Source: QHXW01 sp035297145
GTDB lineage: Bacteria; Acidobacteriota; Terriglobia; Bryobacterales; Bryobacteraceae
Reading direction: 5' to 3'
DNA length: 64,000 nt
NCBI GenBank assembly: GCA_035297145.1
Contig: DATGZN010000054.1
Location: forward strand, 1-64,000
Shown: one piece after another, positions 50,959-60,316 of the stretch
How positions within the stretch are numbered: position 1 is the stretch's first letter
Layout: each line of letters starts with the position of its first letter
Program-made: the position numbers and the translations under genes
Notes under the pieces: model-generated
What the model was told of the DNA's origin: nothing
Seen by the model: the letters and a program-made list of their open reading frames with translations, nothing else
Databases searched by the model: none

Positions 50959-51432
50959 TCAGACCGCGGCTTCGGTTCCGATTCGCTCCGGTACGTACTC
51001 CGGTTCCTGCGCGCCGAGCGACAGCACGCGCACGCGCTGGCCTTCCTTCAGAAATTGCAGCAGTGCCTGGCGGCCATTCTTGAATCTCACGGCGTCGTGA
51101 AACGTCTGAGGTATCGCGCTGGTTTGCGAGAAGGCCACGGTTTCATCCGGCCCCACCCCAAACTCGCGCTGCAGGTTTGCAGGAATATCCATCAGCCGCA
51201 AAGTCGCCCCGGGGGGAATGCACACAGCCGGAGTCTCCGAGACCGGCGGTGGCATAACTGCCGCCTTGATTGCCGACCACCAGCTCTGCTTTTCGGGCCT
51301 GGACTGCATCTGCCGGCGCACGTCCACCGGCGCGGCCAGGCCCATCGCGCCGGTGCTAAACCGGTGAGCCACCAAGTCTTCGCCTTCCTTCGCCAAACGG
51401 TTGGGAAGGCCGTGCAGTGAGTAATCACACAT
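50959..51432 (-). CDS. Conserved hypothetical protein
   Basis: A 157-residue cytoplasmic protein starting MCDYSLHGLPNRLAKEGEDLVAHRFSTGAMGLAAP, a motif I recall from uncharacterised proteins of Cyanobacteria and Acidobacteria. The C-terminal half (AIPQTFHDAVRFKNGRQALLQFLKEGQRVRVLSLG) is well folded in appearance. The ATG at 51432 has an excellent Shine-Dalgarno (GGAGGTGA, 8 bases away). Function unknown. Confidence 0.85.
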   Translation of the reverse strand: MCDYSLHGLPNRLAKEGEDLVAHRFSTGAMGLAAPVDVRRQMQSRPEKQSWWSAIKAAVMPPPVSETPAVCIPPGATLRLMDIPANLQREFGVGPDETVAFSQTSAIPQTFHDAVRFKNGRQALLQFLKEGQRVRVLSLGAQEPEYVPERIGTEAAV

Positions 51433-51529
51433 TTGTCGATTCACCTCCCTGCCCTCAGTGTGAGTATCCTTGGCGGAAAAGACAATACAGGCGAACGGCG
51501 TGTGCGTGTGGATTATCACGCTTTTGGGA

Positions 51530-52315
51530 CTAGGCGACTGAACCTTCGCCCCCATCCACGCGGATGGTGTTTCCGGTCATCCAGTACGTATTCTCGTGAC
51601 AGAGAACGCCGATGCACTTGGCGACATCCTCGGGGGTCGTCAACCGGCCATGCGGATTCCTGGCCTTGGAAAACGCCACCAACTTGTCCTGACCCGGAAT
51701 CTTGCGTAGAGCCGGGGTGTCGGTGACGCCGGCGAGAATGGCGTTGGCTGTAATTCCCATGGGCGCCAGTTCCAGGGCGATCTGCCGGATATGCGCCTCG
51801 AGAATCGCTTTGGCGGCCGAGACCGGGCCGTACTGCGGGATGGCCTTGCCGCCGCCTTCACTGGTCATGGCGTAGATGCGGCCGCCCGCGTGCATCAGAT
51901 GGTTTGCGACCAGATCATGCACCCAGTAGACCAGGCTGTGGCCCATCACGTCTGCGGTCATTTCGATCTGCCGTTTGGAAGCGCAATCATCGGCTCCTAC
52001 CAGCGGTTTCAATGCGCCAAATGCGAGCGAGTGTAACAGCACACGCACGGTCCCCGGCGTCTTCTCGAAGACGGCCCGGATCTGTGCGAGGGCTTCGGCT
52101 CGCTTTTCGTCATCCGCTGCATTCATGTTAAAGAACACGGCGTCGCGCCCCGCGGCCCGAATCCGAGCCTGCACTTCTTGCGCGTGCGGCAGCGTTTCGC
52201 GGCGATCGAGATGCACGCCGAAGACGTTCATCCCTCGATGCGCCAATTCGACCGCGGTCGCCTCACCGAACCCGCTGCTGGCGCCCAGTATCAATGCCCA
52301 TGGTTGTTCGCTCAT
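51530..52315 (-). CDS. Enoyl-ACP reductase-like SDR (FabL/FabI type)
   Basis: A 261-residue short-chain dehydrogenase: nucleotide-binding GASSGFGEA (11-19), Ser152 in AMTSEG and the catalytic pair Tyr162 and Lys169. The Y-x6-K spacing is that of enoyl-ACP reductases rather than the Y-x3-K of ordinary SDRs. HSLAFGALKPL and the C-terminal TGNTIRVDGG are also FabI/FabL-like. It would reduce the enoyl intermediate in fatty-acid elongation (inference). ATG overlaps the tsaE stop (ATGA), so it is coupled to tsaE-nnr. Confidence 0.82.
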   Translation of the reverse strand: MSEQPWALILGASSGFGEATAVELAHRGMNVFGVHLDRRETLPHAQEVQARIRAAGRDAVFFNMNAADDEKRAEALAQIRAVFEKTPGTVRVLLHSLAFGALKPLVGADDCASKRQIEMTADVMGHSLVYWVHDLVANHLMHAGGRIYAMTSEGGGKAIPQYGPVSAAKAILEAHIRQIALELAPMGITANAILAGVTDTPALRKIPGQDKLVAFSKARNPHGRLTTPEDVAKCIGVLCHENTYWMTGNTIRVDGGEGSVA

Positions 52316-52740
52316 ATCGTGATGGATGTAACCGTAATCTCCCTTCGATTTTCTTCGCGCGCCTGAATGCGGATTTCAATCCTCACGGGCGGCATCAGCT
52401 CGGGGAAACGTTCTCCCCATTCGATCAAAACCACCGCGTCCCGGTCGAACAGCTCATCCAATCCGAGCCGGGCGGCCTCGCTCGCTCGATCGAGACGGTA
52501 AAGATCAACATGATAAACCTTAGCCGGGGTTCCGTACTCGTGGATGAGCGTGAAGGTCGGACTCGAAACCTCTTCCGGCTCCGCCGCGCCCAGTCCCTTG
52601 ACGATGCCTTTGGCCAGCGTAGTCTTGCCCGCTCCCAGATTGCCCATGAGCAACACGACGGCACGCCGCGGAAGTTCGCGCGAGAGTTTTTCCCCGAGCG
52701 CAATAGTTTCCTCTTCAGACGCGGTCCGGAATGTGGGCAC
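52312..52740 (-). CDS. tsaE: tRNA threonylcarbamoyladenosine biosynthesis ATPase TsaE
   Basis: A 142-residue P-loop protein (YjeE): GNLGAGKTTLAKGIVKGLG, SSPTFTLIHEYG, VYHVDLYRLDRASEAARLGLDELF and VVLIEWGERFPE. Works with TsaB/TsaD on t6A37 of tRNAs. Overlaps nnr by 26 bases upstream and the FabL-like gene by 4 bases downstream, so the three are co-translated. Confidence 0.95.
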   Translation of the reverse strand: MPTFRTASEEETIALGEKLSRELPRRAVVLLMGNLGAGKTTLAKGIVKGLGAAEPEEVSSPTFTLIHEYGTPAKVYHVDLYRLDRASEAARLGLDELFDRDAVVLIEWGERFPELMPPVRIEIRIQAREENRREITVTSITI

Positions 52741-54271
52741 ACTGCTCCATAGCCGCAGGCAGATAACGCAGCAGATCGGTAGCGATCAGACATTTTTCTC
52801 CCAAGGCGGCAGCGCCAATCTCCCCCGAAAGGCCGTGCAGATACACCGCGGCGGCGATCGCCTGCTCCGCATCCTGCGGGAATTGTGCCAGAAACCCGGC
52901 GATTAAACCGGTGAGGATATCACCAGTGCCGCCGGTTGCCATTGCAGGCGATCCGGTCGGGTTGATCCACACACGCCCGTCGGGGAAGGCCAAGACTGTG
53001 CGGTAGCCTTTGAGGACCACGTGCACCTTTCGTTCGCGGGCCAACGTCCGGGCAATCCCCACTCGATCCTGTTCGATTTCGGCAACTGTCTTTTTCACGA
53101 GGCGGGACATTTCACCGGGATGCGGCGTGAGCACGCGCAGCCGCTTGTCCCCGAGCCACTCCGTGGCAGCGAGGGCGTTGAGTCCGTCGGCATCCACCAC
53201 CATGGGCTGCACAAATTCGTGGAGGGCACGCCGCACTACTGCCACGGTTTGGGGGTCGGTTGTCAGGCCTGGACCGATGGCCAGGACAGTCTTGTTCCGT
53301 GCTATTTCGGTCAGGGCTCCGGAATCGAACGCGCGCACCGAGATCGATCCGTTCGCGGTTTCAGGCAGCGGTTCGGTCATCAATTCAGGCGCATGCGAGG
53401 CGATCGTAGGTATGGCGCGTTCGGACGACGCCACCGTGACCAATCCGGCGCCGGCACGCAACGCCGCCATGCCGCACATGGCTGCCGCTCCGGTTTTGCC
53501 GTAGGAGCCGGCCACAATCAGCACATGCCCGAAGCTGCCTTTGTGCGACGCCGGTGGTCTCGGCGCGAACAAGTGGCGGAACTGCGCGGGCTCGACCAGC
53601 GAGAGAAAAATGCTGTCGTCTTTCTCGAATAGCTCCGGGGGGCTGCCGATGGCGCGCACGCACAACTCGCCGACATACTCGCAATTCGGCGGCAGCACCT
53701 GTCCCACCTTGGGCGCGGTGAAGGACACGGTGTAATCCGCATGCACGCACTCACCCTGGGTTCGCCCGGTGTCGCTCGCAAGGCCCGAGGGAATGTCGAC
53801 GGCCACGATCTTCGCGCGCGCAAATCCGCTATTGATGCGGCGGATGCTATCGAGCATCTCGCCTTTCGCCGGTCCACTGAGTCCGGTTCCGAGCAGAGCG
53901 TCGATCACCAGCGTCACGCCTTGCGGATCTGGGGCAAGCTCGCGCAGCACTGGGCACCCTGTCTCGATGAGACGGCGATAATGGTCCGCCGCTGCGCCTT
54001 TCATCTCCTCGGGCGCGGCCACCAGCACCACGCTCAGCACTTGCGGGCGATAGCGTTCGAAGAGTTGCCGCGCCACCACCAGGCCGTCGCCGCCGTTGTT
54101 CCCCTTGCCGCAAAAGACCACAATGCGCTGATCACCCAGCGGAGAGAATCTTTCTTCGAGAAACTCCACTACGCGGCTGCCGGCGTTCTCCATCAACACA
54201 GCGCCGGGCACGCCCATCTCGATGGTGCGCCGGTCCACTTCGCGCATCTGTGCGGCCGTCAGAACCTTCAT
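52715..54271 (-). CDS. nnr: Bifunctional NAD(P)HX epimerase/dehydratase
   Basis: A 518-residue fusion of NnrE (N-terminal: MKVLTAAQMREVDRRTIE, VVFCGKGNNGGDGLVVARQL, VIDALLGTGLSGP, VAVDIPSGLASDTG) and NnrD (C-terminal: HKGSFGHVLIVAGSYGKTGAAAMCGMAALRAGAGLVTVAS, VDADGLNALA, LTPHPGEMSRL, ATGGTGDILTGLIAGFLAQ). It repairs hydrated NAD(P)H. It starts 5 bases after the SpoIIE-type phosphatase stop and overlaps tsaE, in the common nnr-tsaE order. Confidence 0.95.
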   Translation of the reverse strand: MKVLTAAQMREVDRRTIEMGVPGAVLMENAGSRVVEFLEERFSPLGDQRIVVFCGKGNNGGDGLVVARQLFERYRPQVLSVVLVAAPEEMKGAAADHYRRLIETGCPVLRELAPDPQGVTLVIDALLGTGLSGPAKGEMLDSIRRINSGFARAKIVAVDIPSGLASDTGRTQGECVHADYTVSFTAPKVGQVLPPNCEYVGELCVRAIGSPPELFEKDDSIFLSLVEPAQFRHLFAPRPPASHKGSFGHVLIVAGSYGKTGAAAMCGMAALRAGAGLVTVASSERAIPTIASHAPELMTEPLPETANGSISVRAFDSGALTEIARNKTVLAIGPGLTTDPQTVAVVRRALHEFVQPMVVDADGLNALAATEWLGDKRLRVLTPHPGEMSRLVKKTVAEIEQDRVGIARTLARERKVHVVLKGYRTVLAFPDGRVWINPTGSPAMATGGTGDILTGLIAGFLAQFPQDAEQAIAAAVYLHGLSGEIGAAALGEKCLIATDLLRYLPAAMEQCAHIPDRV

Positions 54272-54276
54272 GTTTG

Positions 54277-56238
54277 TCAGACGCCGCGCGCCACAAGCAG
54301 CGTCATGTCATCGTATAACTCCGAGGAGCCTGTCCATTGCTCCACGGTCTCCATGATGCGGGCGATGATTTCGTTGGATTCGCGCTGCCCATACCGCAGC
54401 AGCAGATCGATGAGGTTTTCCTCTCCGAATGGTTCGCCGTAGGCGTTTTCGGGTTCTACGATGCCGTCAGTGAACGCAACCAGAAGATCGCCCGGCCGCA
54501 GCTCCACCGTCTTTTCTTCGTACTGGGCGAACGGAAAGGCGCCCACCACGGTGCCGGTTACCTCCAGCCGTTGCGCCTTTCCGCCGCGCATCAGGATGGG
54601 CGGCGGGTGTCCCGCATTGGTATAGGTGAGGACGCGGCTCACGTCGTCATACAGGCCGAAATAGAATGTGGCGAATTTTTCCGGCGCCGTGTTGGCGCAT
54701 ACCTGCTTATTCAATTGCGAGACGAGCTCGGCAACAGAAAGCTCGGCACGCCAGCCGCCGTTGCCTCCGCCAGTGGTTGCCGTCGCATGCACGGGGACGC
54801 CGGCGGTCAATTGCGTGCGCATGATCGACTGAATAGATGCCATCAGCAGCGCCGCCGAAATTCCCTTGCCCGCGACATCTCCGATCGCGAGCGCGACGTT
54901 GGACTCGCGCACACGTACAAAATCATAGTAGTCACCTGAGACCATGCGCGCGGGATGGCAGACGCCCGTAAGCTCGATGGTTTTCATGGCGGGAATGGCG
55001 CGTGGGAAAAGCTGGTTCTGTACCTCGCGCGCGATGGTGAGTTCCGATTGCAGGCGTTGCTGCTCCTTCTCTACCACGATCAGCCGTTCCAGGTTTTCCG
55101 TCATGCCGTTGAAGGATCGCGCAAGCTCGGCGAGCTGATCGACTCCCTCGACCGCGATGCGATGGGAAAAGTCACCGGTCTTGACGCGCTCGGTGCCCTC
55201 GTAAAGATTGTGGACGGCGCCGGTTATCGTGCGTGTGAGGGAAATACCCATCAGGAAAGACACGACCCAGACCAGCAGCAGCAGGCCGGCGAAGAACAAG
55301 AAAGTCGCCCAAAAAAATCCTGCCAAATCCACCTGGGCGAAAACGGTCCCGAGCACAACCGAGGGACGCGTGCGCACGACAAGAAGCCACTTATCTTGTT
55401 TCTCCGGCGCATCCCAATAGGCCGGGTAAATCAGCATAGACCCGTCCAACGCCACATCCAGACGGTTGGCGGGTTCGGACAGTCGAGGAGCTTTCCGGCT
55501 CTTCCGCTCTGAAGGAGGACTTTTTGCGACGGATCCGGGTGCACGGGAATTGAAAGATATGAGAGACACCTGGCCGATACCGGGCGACAAATCCGCCAGG
55601 ACATCGCGCGTGACCGGCGCCATCAGCGTGACGTCGGCGCCAGCGTGCGTGACGTGGGACCAGGCGTACAACTGGCCCTCCTTCAAGACGAGACCGCTCG
55701 CGTCCTTCCAGCCTACCGGCGCTGAAGGAGCTTCCGAGGCGGCAGGGTAGTTATAGGGATCGCTGCCGCGAATGGCGAGGGTGACACTGGGGAACAGGTG
55801 TTCCATGTATGGAATGACATCGTGGATGGAGTTCTCTCGCTTCTCCGCCGGCGCCTCTGCCAGCATATGCGCGACGCCGTCCATGGCGCTGGTTCGCCGA
55901 TCGAGCTCCGAACTAACCAGGTAGACCGCGGTCCCGCCCACCAGCTCCCAGCCGACGATAGCCCCCAGAATTCCGATGAGCGCGATGGGCACGAAGGCGA
56001 TGAACAGATAGGCGACGATCAGGCGATTACGCAGCCGCCAGATCACACGCCGCGCGTTGCGCCGCGCCTGTTGCACCACAAACAACACACCGGTGACATA
56101 GAAAGCCAGGGCGGCCAGTTGGGTGAAGCCGGAATTCGGAGCCAGAAATCGCAAGCCGGCGTAGACCAGCAGCAGGACCGCGAACGCAATCCCAAGGCGT
56201 CCTAGAGCTTCCACCAGTTTGCTGAAGCGTGGCGACAC
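54277..56238 (-). CDS. Membrane PP2C-type (SpoIIE-like) phosphatase with HAMP domain
   Basis: A 653-residue sensor phosphatase. Two or three N-terminal helices (about 15-100), an extracytoplasmic domain of roughly 200 residues, a helix near 310-335, a HAMP linker (TRTITGAVHNLYEGTERVKTGDFSHRIAVEGVDQLAELARSFNGM), then a SpoIIE domain: LQSELTIAREVQNQLFPRAIP, RMVSGDYYDFVRV and VALAIGDVAGKGISAALLMA (Asp residues for two metals), with LLVAFTDGIVEPEN. It probably dephosphorylates an anti-sigma antagonist. The start is GTG at 56238, with TATCCT 5 bases upstream. Confidence 0.92.
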   Translation of the reverse strand: MSPRFSKLVEALGRLGIAFAVLLLVYAGLRFLAPNSGFTQLAALAFYVTGVLFVVQQARRNARRVIWRLRNRLIVAYLFIAFVPIALIGILGAIVGWELVGGTAVYLVSSELDRRTSAMDGVAHMLAEAPAEKRENSIHDVIPYMEHLFPSVTLAIRGSDPYNYPAASEAPSAPVGWKDASGLVLKEGQLYAWSHVTHAGADVTLMAPVTRDVLADLSPGIGQVSLISFNSRAPGSVAKSPPSERKSRKAPRLSEPANRLDVALDGSMLIYPAYWDAPEKQDKWLLVVRTRPSVVLGTVFAQVDLAGFFWATFLFFAGLLLLVWVVSFLMGISLTRTITGAVHNLYEGTERVKTGDFSHRIAVEGVDQLAELARSFNGMTENLERLIVVEKEQQRLQSELTIAREVQNQLFPRAIPAMKTIELTGVCHPARMVSGDYYDFVRVRESNVALAIGDVAGKGISAALLMASIQSIMRTQLTAGVPVHATATTGGGNGGWRAELSVAELVSQLNKQVCANTAPEKFATFYFGLYDDVSRVLTYTNAGHPPPILMRGGKAQRLEVTGTVVGAFPFAQYEEKTVELRPGDLLVAFTDGIVEPENAYGEPFGEENLIDLLLRYGQRESNEIIARIMETVEQWTGSSELYDDMTLLVARGV

Positions 56239-56303
56239 GCTTCAGGATATCGCAAGAACAAGAAGGTGCCAGGTGTCAGGCGCCAGAGGACCCAGGGCCT
56301 GCT

Positions 56304-57644
56304 CTAGTTCTTGACGCCGGCCGGTTTTTCCGCGAAATATCCTTGACGGGCACGCACCTTGGCGCCCTTGCGGTTCACATTGACTGATAAGCGGTGAAAG
56401 GACCCATCGCGTTGCGCGTCTTCGGGCGAGAATTCCAGCAGATACACGCATTCCGGCGCTTTCGTTACGCGCTGGAATCCTCCTTCCAGGTCGTTGCTGT
56501 TGTGGAAATAGGTTCCGCCTGTGGCTGATGCGAGCTCGTCCATGACTGCTCCGGCAGCGGCCATCGAATCGTGGCGAATCTCCTCCTTCAGCCTCATCAG
56601 GCCCCCGCCTGGATCTAAGTCTGAGGGAAGCTTGCCATGCTCGCTCGAGTCCAACATGTCGGTATATAGACCGCGGGCGTCCAAAGCACTGATCGTCACG
56701 TTGGCCTGGGCGGCGGCGTCCATCAACTTGCTTACATCAGCCTGTCCCGCCGCCGAGCTTGCCACGACAAATCCCGGCGAGATCATAACTAACGTACGCT
56801 GGCCGGGTGCGGCGCCGAGGCTCCGGATGACTTCTCGCGTCACCGACAGCGCGATGTGCCCGGCCTGATTACCCATTGCCAGTTCTTTCTCTGCGGCCGA
56901 TCGCGCCGCTGCTTCCGCCATTGCTCTGTTCATCGCGCCGCATTCTCGGGCTTCGTCGGCGGCTTCGCTTAGGGCTTCGGGATCGCCCGTGTTCAGAATA
57001 CGGTCGGCCTGATAGTAATTGACATCAGGACAGTCGCGCACGTGCTCGTACAGGGTGTGCAATCGAAGTTTCGCCACTGCGTCTTCGAGCTTGGTTCGGT
57101 TGCGCGTGAAGCCGCTATTGACCTCTCCGGACGTTGAGACCACCGCTGCCGCATCTGTTGGTTGGATGGATTCCACCATCATGCGGCTTGCCGCGTTCCG
57201 GACCCGCGCCAGATCGCCTGCAGGTAGGTGCAGATCGTCAAACAGGAAGATGATGTATCGCTCAGGACGTACTTTGAGAGGAGCTGTTTCAGTCCTGTCG
57301 AGTGCCTGGTTCGTGTTTCCGGCCGGCAGCGTATCCTGCGCAGCCCGGCCTCCGCGAGTGTCACCCGTTCGCTTCTGCACGGTGAAGTGAGAAATAGATT
57401 GACGCTTGCCGCGATCGAATATCTGAAAATCGTCTTTCTTCAGGTCCTCGATCACGTGGCCGTCGGCGCCCCGCACAACGACTGGTACCAGCACCACGTT
57501 GACATTGCTTTTGAACTGCACCGTGTCAGCTTGTTGCGGGGACTGCGCACTCTGCGGGGCGGCAAGGAAGGCATGCGGGCAAAGCGCCATAAGGCACAGG
57601 GCGCTGGCCCAAACGGGCCTCGCAAAAAACCTGCTGTTGCCCAC
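56304..57644 (-). CDS. VWFA-related acidobacterial domain protein
   Basis: A 446-residue exported protein. Signal peptide ARPVWASALCLMALCPHAFLA; the domain opens FKSNVNVVLVPVVVRGADGHVIEDLKKDDFQIFDRGKRQSISHF, continues with RYIIFLFDDLHLPAGDLARVRNAASRMM in place of a strict DxSxS MIDAS, and ends VYLLEFSPEDAQRDGSFHRLSVNVNRKGAKVRARQGYFAEK. GTG at 57644 gives a normal signal peptide and lies exactly 6 bases after TATACT. A longer frame to 57875 would overlap the PhyH gene. Related to 19515-20609. Confidence 0.87.
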   Translation of the reverse strand: MGNSRFFARPVWASALCLMALCPHAFLAAPQSAQSPQQADTVQFKSNVNVVLVPVVVRGADGHVIEDLKKDDFQIFDRGKRQSISHFTVQKRTGDTRGGRAAQDTLPAGNTNQALDRTETAPLKVRPERYIIFLFDDLHLPAGDLARVRNAASRMMVESIQPTDAAAVVSTSGEVNSGFTRNRTKLEDAVAKLRLHTLYEHVRDCPDVNYYQADRILNTGDPEALSEAADEARECGAMNRAMAEAAARSAAEKELAMGNQAGHIALSVTREVIRSLGAAPGQRTLVMISPGFVVASSAAGQADVSKLMDAAAQANVTISALDARGLYTDMLDSSEHGKLPSDLDPGGGLMRLKEEIRHDSMAAAGAVMDELASATGGTYFHNSNDLEGGFQRVTKAPECVYLLEFSPEDAQRDGSFHRLSVNVNRKGAKVRARQGYFAEKPAGVKN

Positions 57645-57650
57645 GTTTTG

Positions 57651-57656
57651 AGTATA
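57651..57656 (-). promoter_or_regulatory. -10 box for leaderless VWFA gene
   Basis: TATACT on the minus strand, 6 bases before the GTG at 57644, with CAAAAC between. It supports the choice of this start. Confidence 0.6.
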
Positions 57657-57752
57657 GCCGCCCCAGACGCGCGGGCAGGCGGCGCATTTTGCACCGTGGA
57701 CCCTCTTTTTGCGATACTTGGCGGAGCCGAATCTTCGAACCGGGGTATTGTG

Positions 57753-58700
57753 ATGGCCGAGCCCGCTCTCATTTACGAACATGAGGGGAATCAATCGCTG
57801 AATTTCAGCGTTCAACTGAAAGACATTCAAAAAAAGTTGCCGCTGCGGGTGCTTTCTGAAGACGACTGGCGCCACTGGACAACGTGGGGCTATGTGATCG
57901 TACCGGACGCCGCGCCGGCGCAGAATATCGAGCGGCTCAAAGCGTTGCTGTGGGAGTTTCAGGAACTCGACCCGGCCGATCCCTCAAGCTGGAATCAGGC
58001 GCAACTTCGCGATCACAAGATGCTGGAGTTGAACAACAGCGGCATGGTGGAGATCTACAATCACCAGTGTCTCTGGGATAACCGCCAGCAGGCGCGCATC
58101 TATAACACCTTCGTGGATATCTGGGATCGCGAGGACCTGTGGGTCACGATCGACCGCGCGAATCTGAACACGCCAAATCGGGGTGCGCGGCCATTCGGAG
58201 GTTTCATTCACTGGGACAGTGACACGTCGATGCGTCCATTACCCGTGAATGTGCAGGGCGTTTTGTCGCTCGTTGATACGGACCCGGAGGTTGGCGGATT
58301 CCAGTGCGTCCCGGAGCTGTTCAGGAATTTCGACCAGTGGATCGAGACGCAACCGGCTGACCGCCATCCGTTTTTTCCGGACACGACAGGTTTCGAAATT
58401 AAGTTCGTGCCGCTGAAGGCGGGCGATTTGTTGGTTTGGAACACGCTGCTGGCTCATGGCATCCGGCCTAATGTGACCACAGATCGCGCGCGTCTGGCGC
58501 AATACCTTTCCATGTATCCGGCGGACGAGGCAAACGCGGCAGTGCGCGAGACGCGAATCCGATCATGGCGCGAGCGCGAGATTCCCGACGACCCCGCATT
58601 TCCCGGCGATCCGCGCGACTGGGAACGGACACGCTACGGCCGCGCAGAACTGACGGAACTCGGCGAGCGGTTGCTGGGACTGCGGTCCTGGAAATCCTGA
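57753..58700 (+). CDS. Phytanoyl-CoA dioxygenase (PhyH) family protein
   Basis: A 315-residue Fe(II)/2-oxoglutarate oxygenase-like protein. The double-stranded beta-helix has iron ligands His153 and Asp155 (FGGFIHWDSD) and the distal His235, with the 2-oxoglutarate Arg238 (LLAHGIRPNVTTD). DDWRHWTTWGYVIVPDAAP is the usual PhyH N-terminal block. Substrate unknown; PhyH relatives hydroxylate diverse small molecules. ATG at 57753; divergent from the VWFA gene with about 110 bases between them. Confidence 0.88.
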   Translation: MAEPALIYEHEGNQSLNFSVQLKDIQKKLPLRVLSEDDWRHWTTWGYVIVPDAAPAQNIERLKALLWEFQELDPADPSSWNQAQLRDHKMLELNNSGMVEIYNHQCLWDNRQQARIYNTFVDIWDREDLWVTIDRANLNTPNRGARPFGGFIHWDSDTSMRPLPVNVQGVLSLVDTDPEVGGFQCVPELFRNFDQWIETQPADRHPFFPDTTGFEIKFVPLKAGDLLVWNTLLAHGIRPNVTTDRARLAQYLSMYPADEANAAVRETRIRSWREREIPDDPAFPGDPRDWERTRYGRAELTELGERLLGLRSWKS

Positions 58701-58706
58701 AGCGCG

Positions 58707-59565
58707 CTACTTGGGCGTCCAGAACGGCTCGGCGGTAGGGACGAAATCGACGGGCACCTCGGTGACGAAAGTCCGCAACCAGCGGGCGCAATCTTCCATG
58801 CCAGCCTGTTCGGATGGAATGTGCCCAAGAATGATCAGCGCCTTTTGCTTACCTTCGGCCGCGGCGTCGGCGCCGTATTCGATGGTCTCCCACTCCAGGC
58901 CCTCGCCCATGACCAGCACTTGGACGTCGTCGCGCTGGAGAGTATGACGCTCGCTGGGGAAACCGGGATAGCCCGGATTGAGAGCGAGTTTGGTGACGCC
59001 CATAGCGGGATCGCCGACCACCCGAAGCGTACGAATGCCGAGGCGTTGCCGGATGTCGCTGGCCAAGCCTTCCAAAGTGGTTTCGGGGACTACGAACAAG
59101 TGGTTGTTGTTCGGATTTTGAAACTTTTCCCAGCCGAGCGCGCGGATCATGCCGGTTTGAATGCCATCGGGCCTGCGGGCGTGCCAGTGGTCGTGAAAGC
59201 GCCAGATGACGAGATGATGCTCCGCGATAAATGACTGCTTAGTGGCAAGCACGGCGTCATTTTCTTTTTCGAAATCGCTGGTCTTGTCCTCGTGATTGTA
59301 GAAGGTGGGCTCATGCGTGATGATGAGGTTGTTCCCGGAGGCGGCGGCGCGGCGCAGCACATCGTAAGTGGCCATCATCGTGGTCGCTGCCGGTAACGGG
59401 TGTGTCGGGATCGCCGGCTTTGAAGGTATCGACCGTCTCGGCTCTCCAGGGTACGCCGACATTCTTCTGAATGCGCTCGATCACTTGCCGCGCGGTGAGC
59501 GGGTTACTCTGTGCGAATGCCGCAAGCGGGATCGCCAGCGCAACCAAGACAGTGGTGACCTTCAT
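58707..59565 (-). pseudogene. Exported NIF3-like (DUF34) protein, frameshifted
   Basis: Two frames together make one protein of about 285 residues. The first (59565 to about 59390) gives a signal peptide (VTTVLVALAIPLAAFAQS), TARQVIERIQKNVGVPW and VDTFKAGDPDTPVTG. The second continues ATTMMATYDVLRRAAASGNNLIITHEPTFYNHEDKT with the NIF3-type metal His residues, then ILGHIPSEQAGMEDCARWL. The break is at about 59389-59391, where a 2-base deletion (or 1-base insertion) would restore VTGIATTMM. GGAGG precedes the ATG. It may be a real lesion or a sequencing error. An exported NIF3-like protein is unusual. Confidence 0.82.
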
Positions 59566-59597
59566 GTTTCCTCCGCAGGAGCAATCTTACAGGTTTC

Positions 59598-60209
59598 TCA
59601 AGAGGCCAGACAGAAGCCGACAATGGTCCGCCCGGCGGCCCCGTTGATTTTTGTGAGGTCGTAATCGAGTGCGGCCTCCAGGCCATCGGGATCGTGGTCG
59701 ACGGCACAGCTCTCGATGTCAGCGTCGCTGGCGCCGTCAAAACACAGTTCGCAGACCACCAGGCCGGCATCGGCGGGCACTGGCGGGCCGAACGTGCGGC
59801 ACGTCATGGGGCGCGCGGAGTAGAGATCGCAACCACCGGTTTCCGGGTCGAGCGCCGGACACGGCTCGTCATCGGCGAACGTTTCGAATCGCCGTTCTCC
59901 TTCTTCGCTTTCATCGAGGATGCCGGTGGCCGGGTCGCCGGGGAAATTTTGCGAGACGCGGGCCACGTATTCGCGGGCGCGCTGACGCACGCGGTGGGCG
60001 CGGTCGGGATCCGCCGTTTCCAGATCGGCGAGACCGCGCCGCAGCCGGCGGGCATCAAGCTGGGTTATGGGAAATGGACCGATGCAGCACTGAGTGCACC
60101 CCCGACGGCATACCAGCCAGGGACCGGCGCGACGCGCAGCCTCGGCCATGGCGGCGTCCAAGATCTGAATCAGCTGCTCATCGCGAGCGTCAATCCCGGC
60201 GGACTGCAT
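59598..60209 (-). CDS. YkgJ-type cysteine cluster protein
   Basis: A 203-residue protein of the YkgJ/CxxCxxCC family: LVCRRGCTQCCIGPFPIT near residue 33 supplies the clustered cysteines, with further ones at CPALDPETGGCDLYSARPMTCRTFGPP and CELCFDG. Such proteins are thought to bind zinc or Fe-S; function unknown. The ATG at 60209 follows shortly after the tnaA remnant on the same strand. Confidence 0.87.
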   Translation of the reverse strand: MQSAGIDARDEQLIQILDAAMAEAARRAGPWLVCRRGCTQCCIGPFPITQLDARRLRRGLADLETADPDRAHRVRQRAREYVARVSQNFPGDPATGILDESEEGERRFETFADDEPCPALDPETGGCDLYSARPMTCRTFGPPVPADAGLVVCELCFDGASDADIESCAVDHDPDGLEAALDYDLTKINGAAGRTIVGFCLAS

Positions 60210-60316
60210 GCCTGAGATGCAGGATAGCGCATGCGCGTTCCCGGATGCTGCCTAATGCGCGGGAACAGTTCTTGTGCCGCTTGCCAGCGTGAAAGTGCGA
60301 TATTGCCTCGACGCAT

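Noticed and set aside
56262..56300. AGGTGCCAGGTGTCAGGCGCCAG string after the VWFA gene
   Set aside because: Short imperfect repeat units with a single locus here; not enough to call an element.
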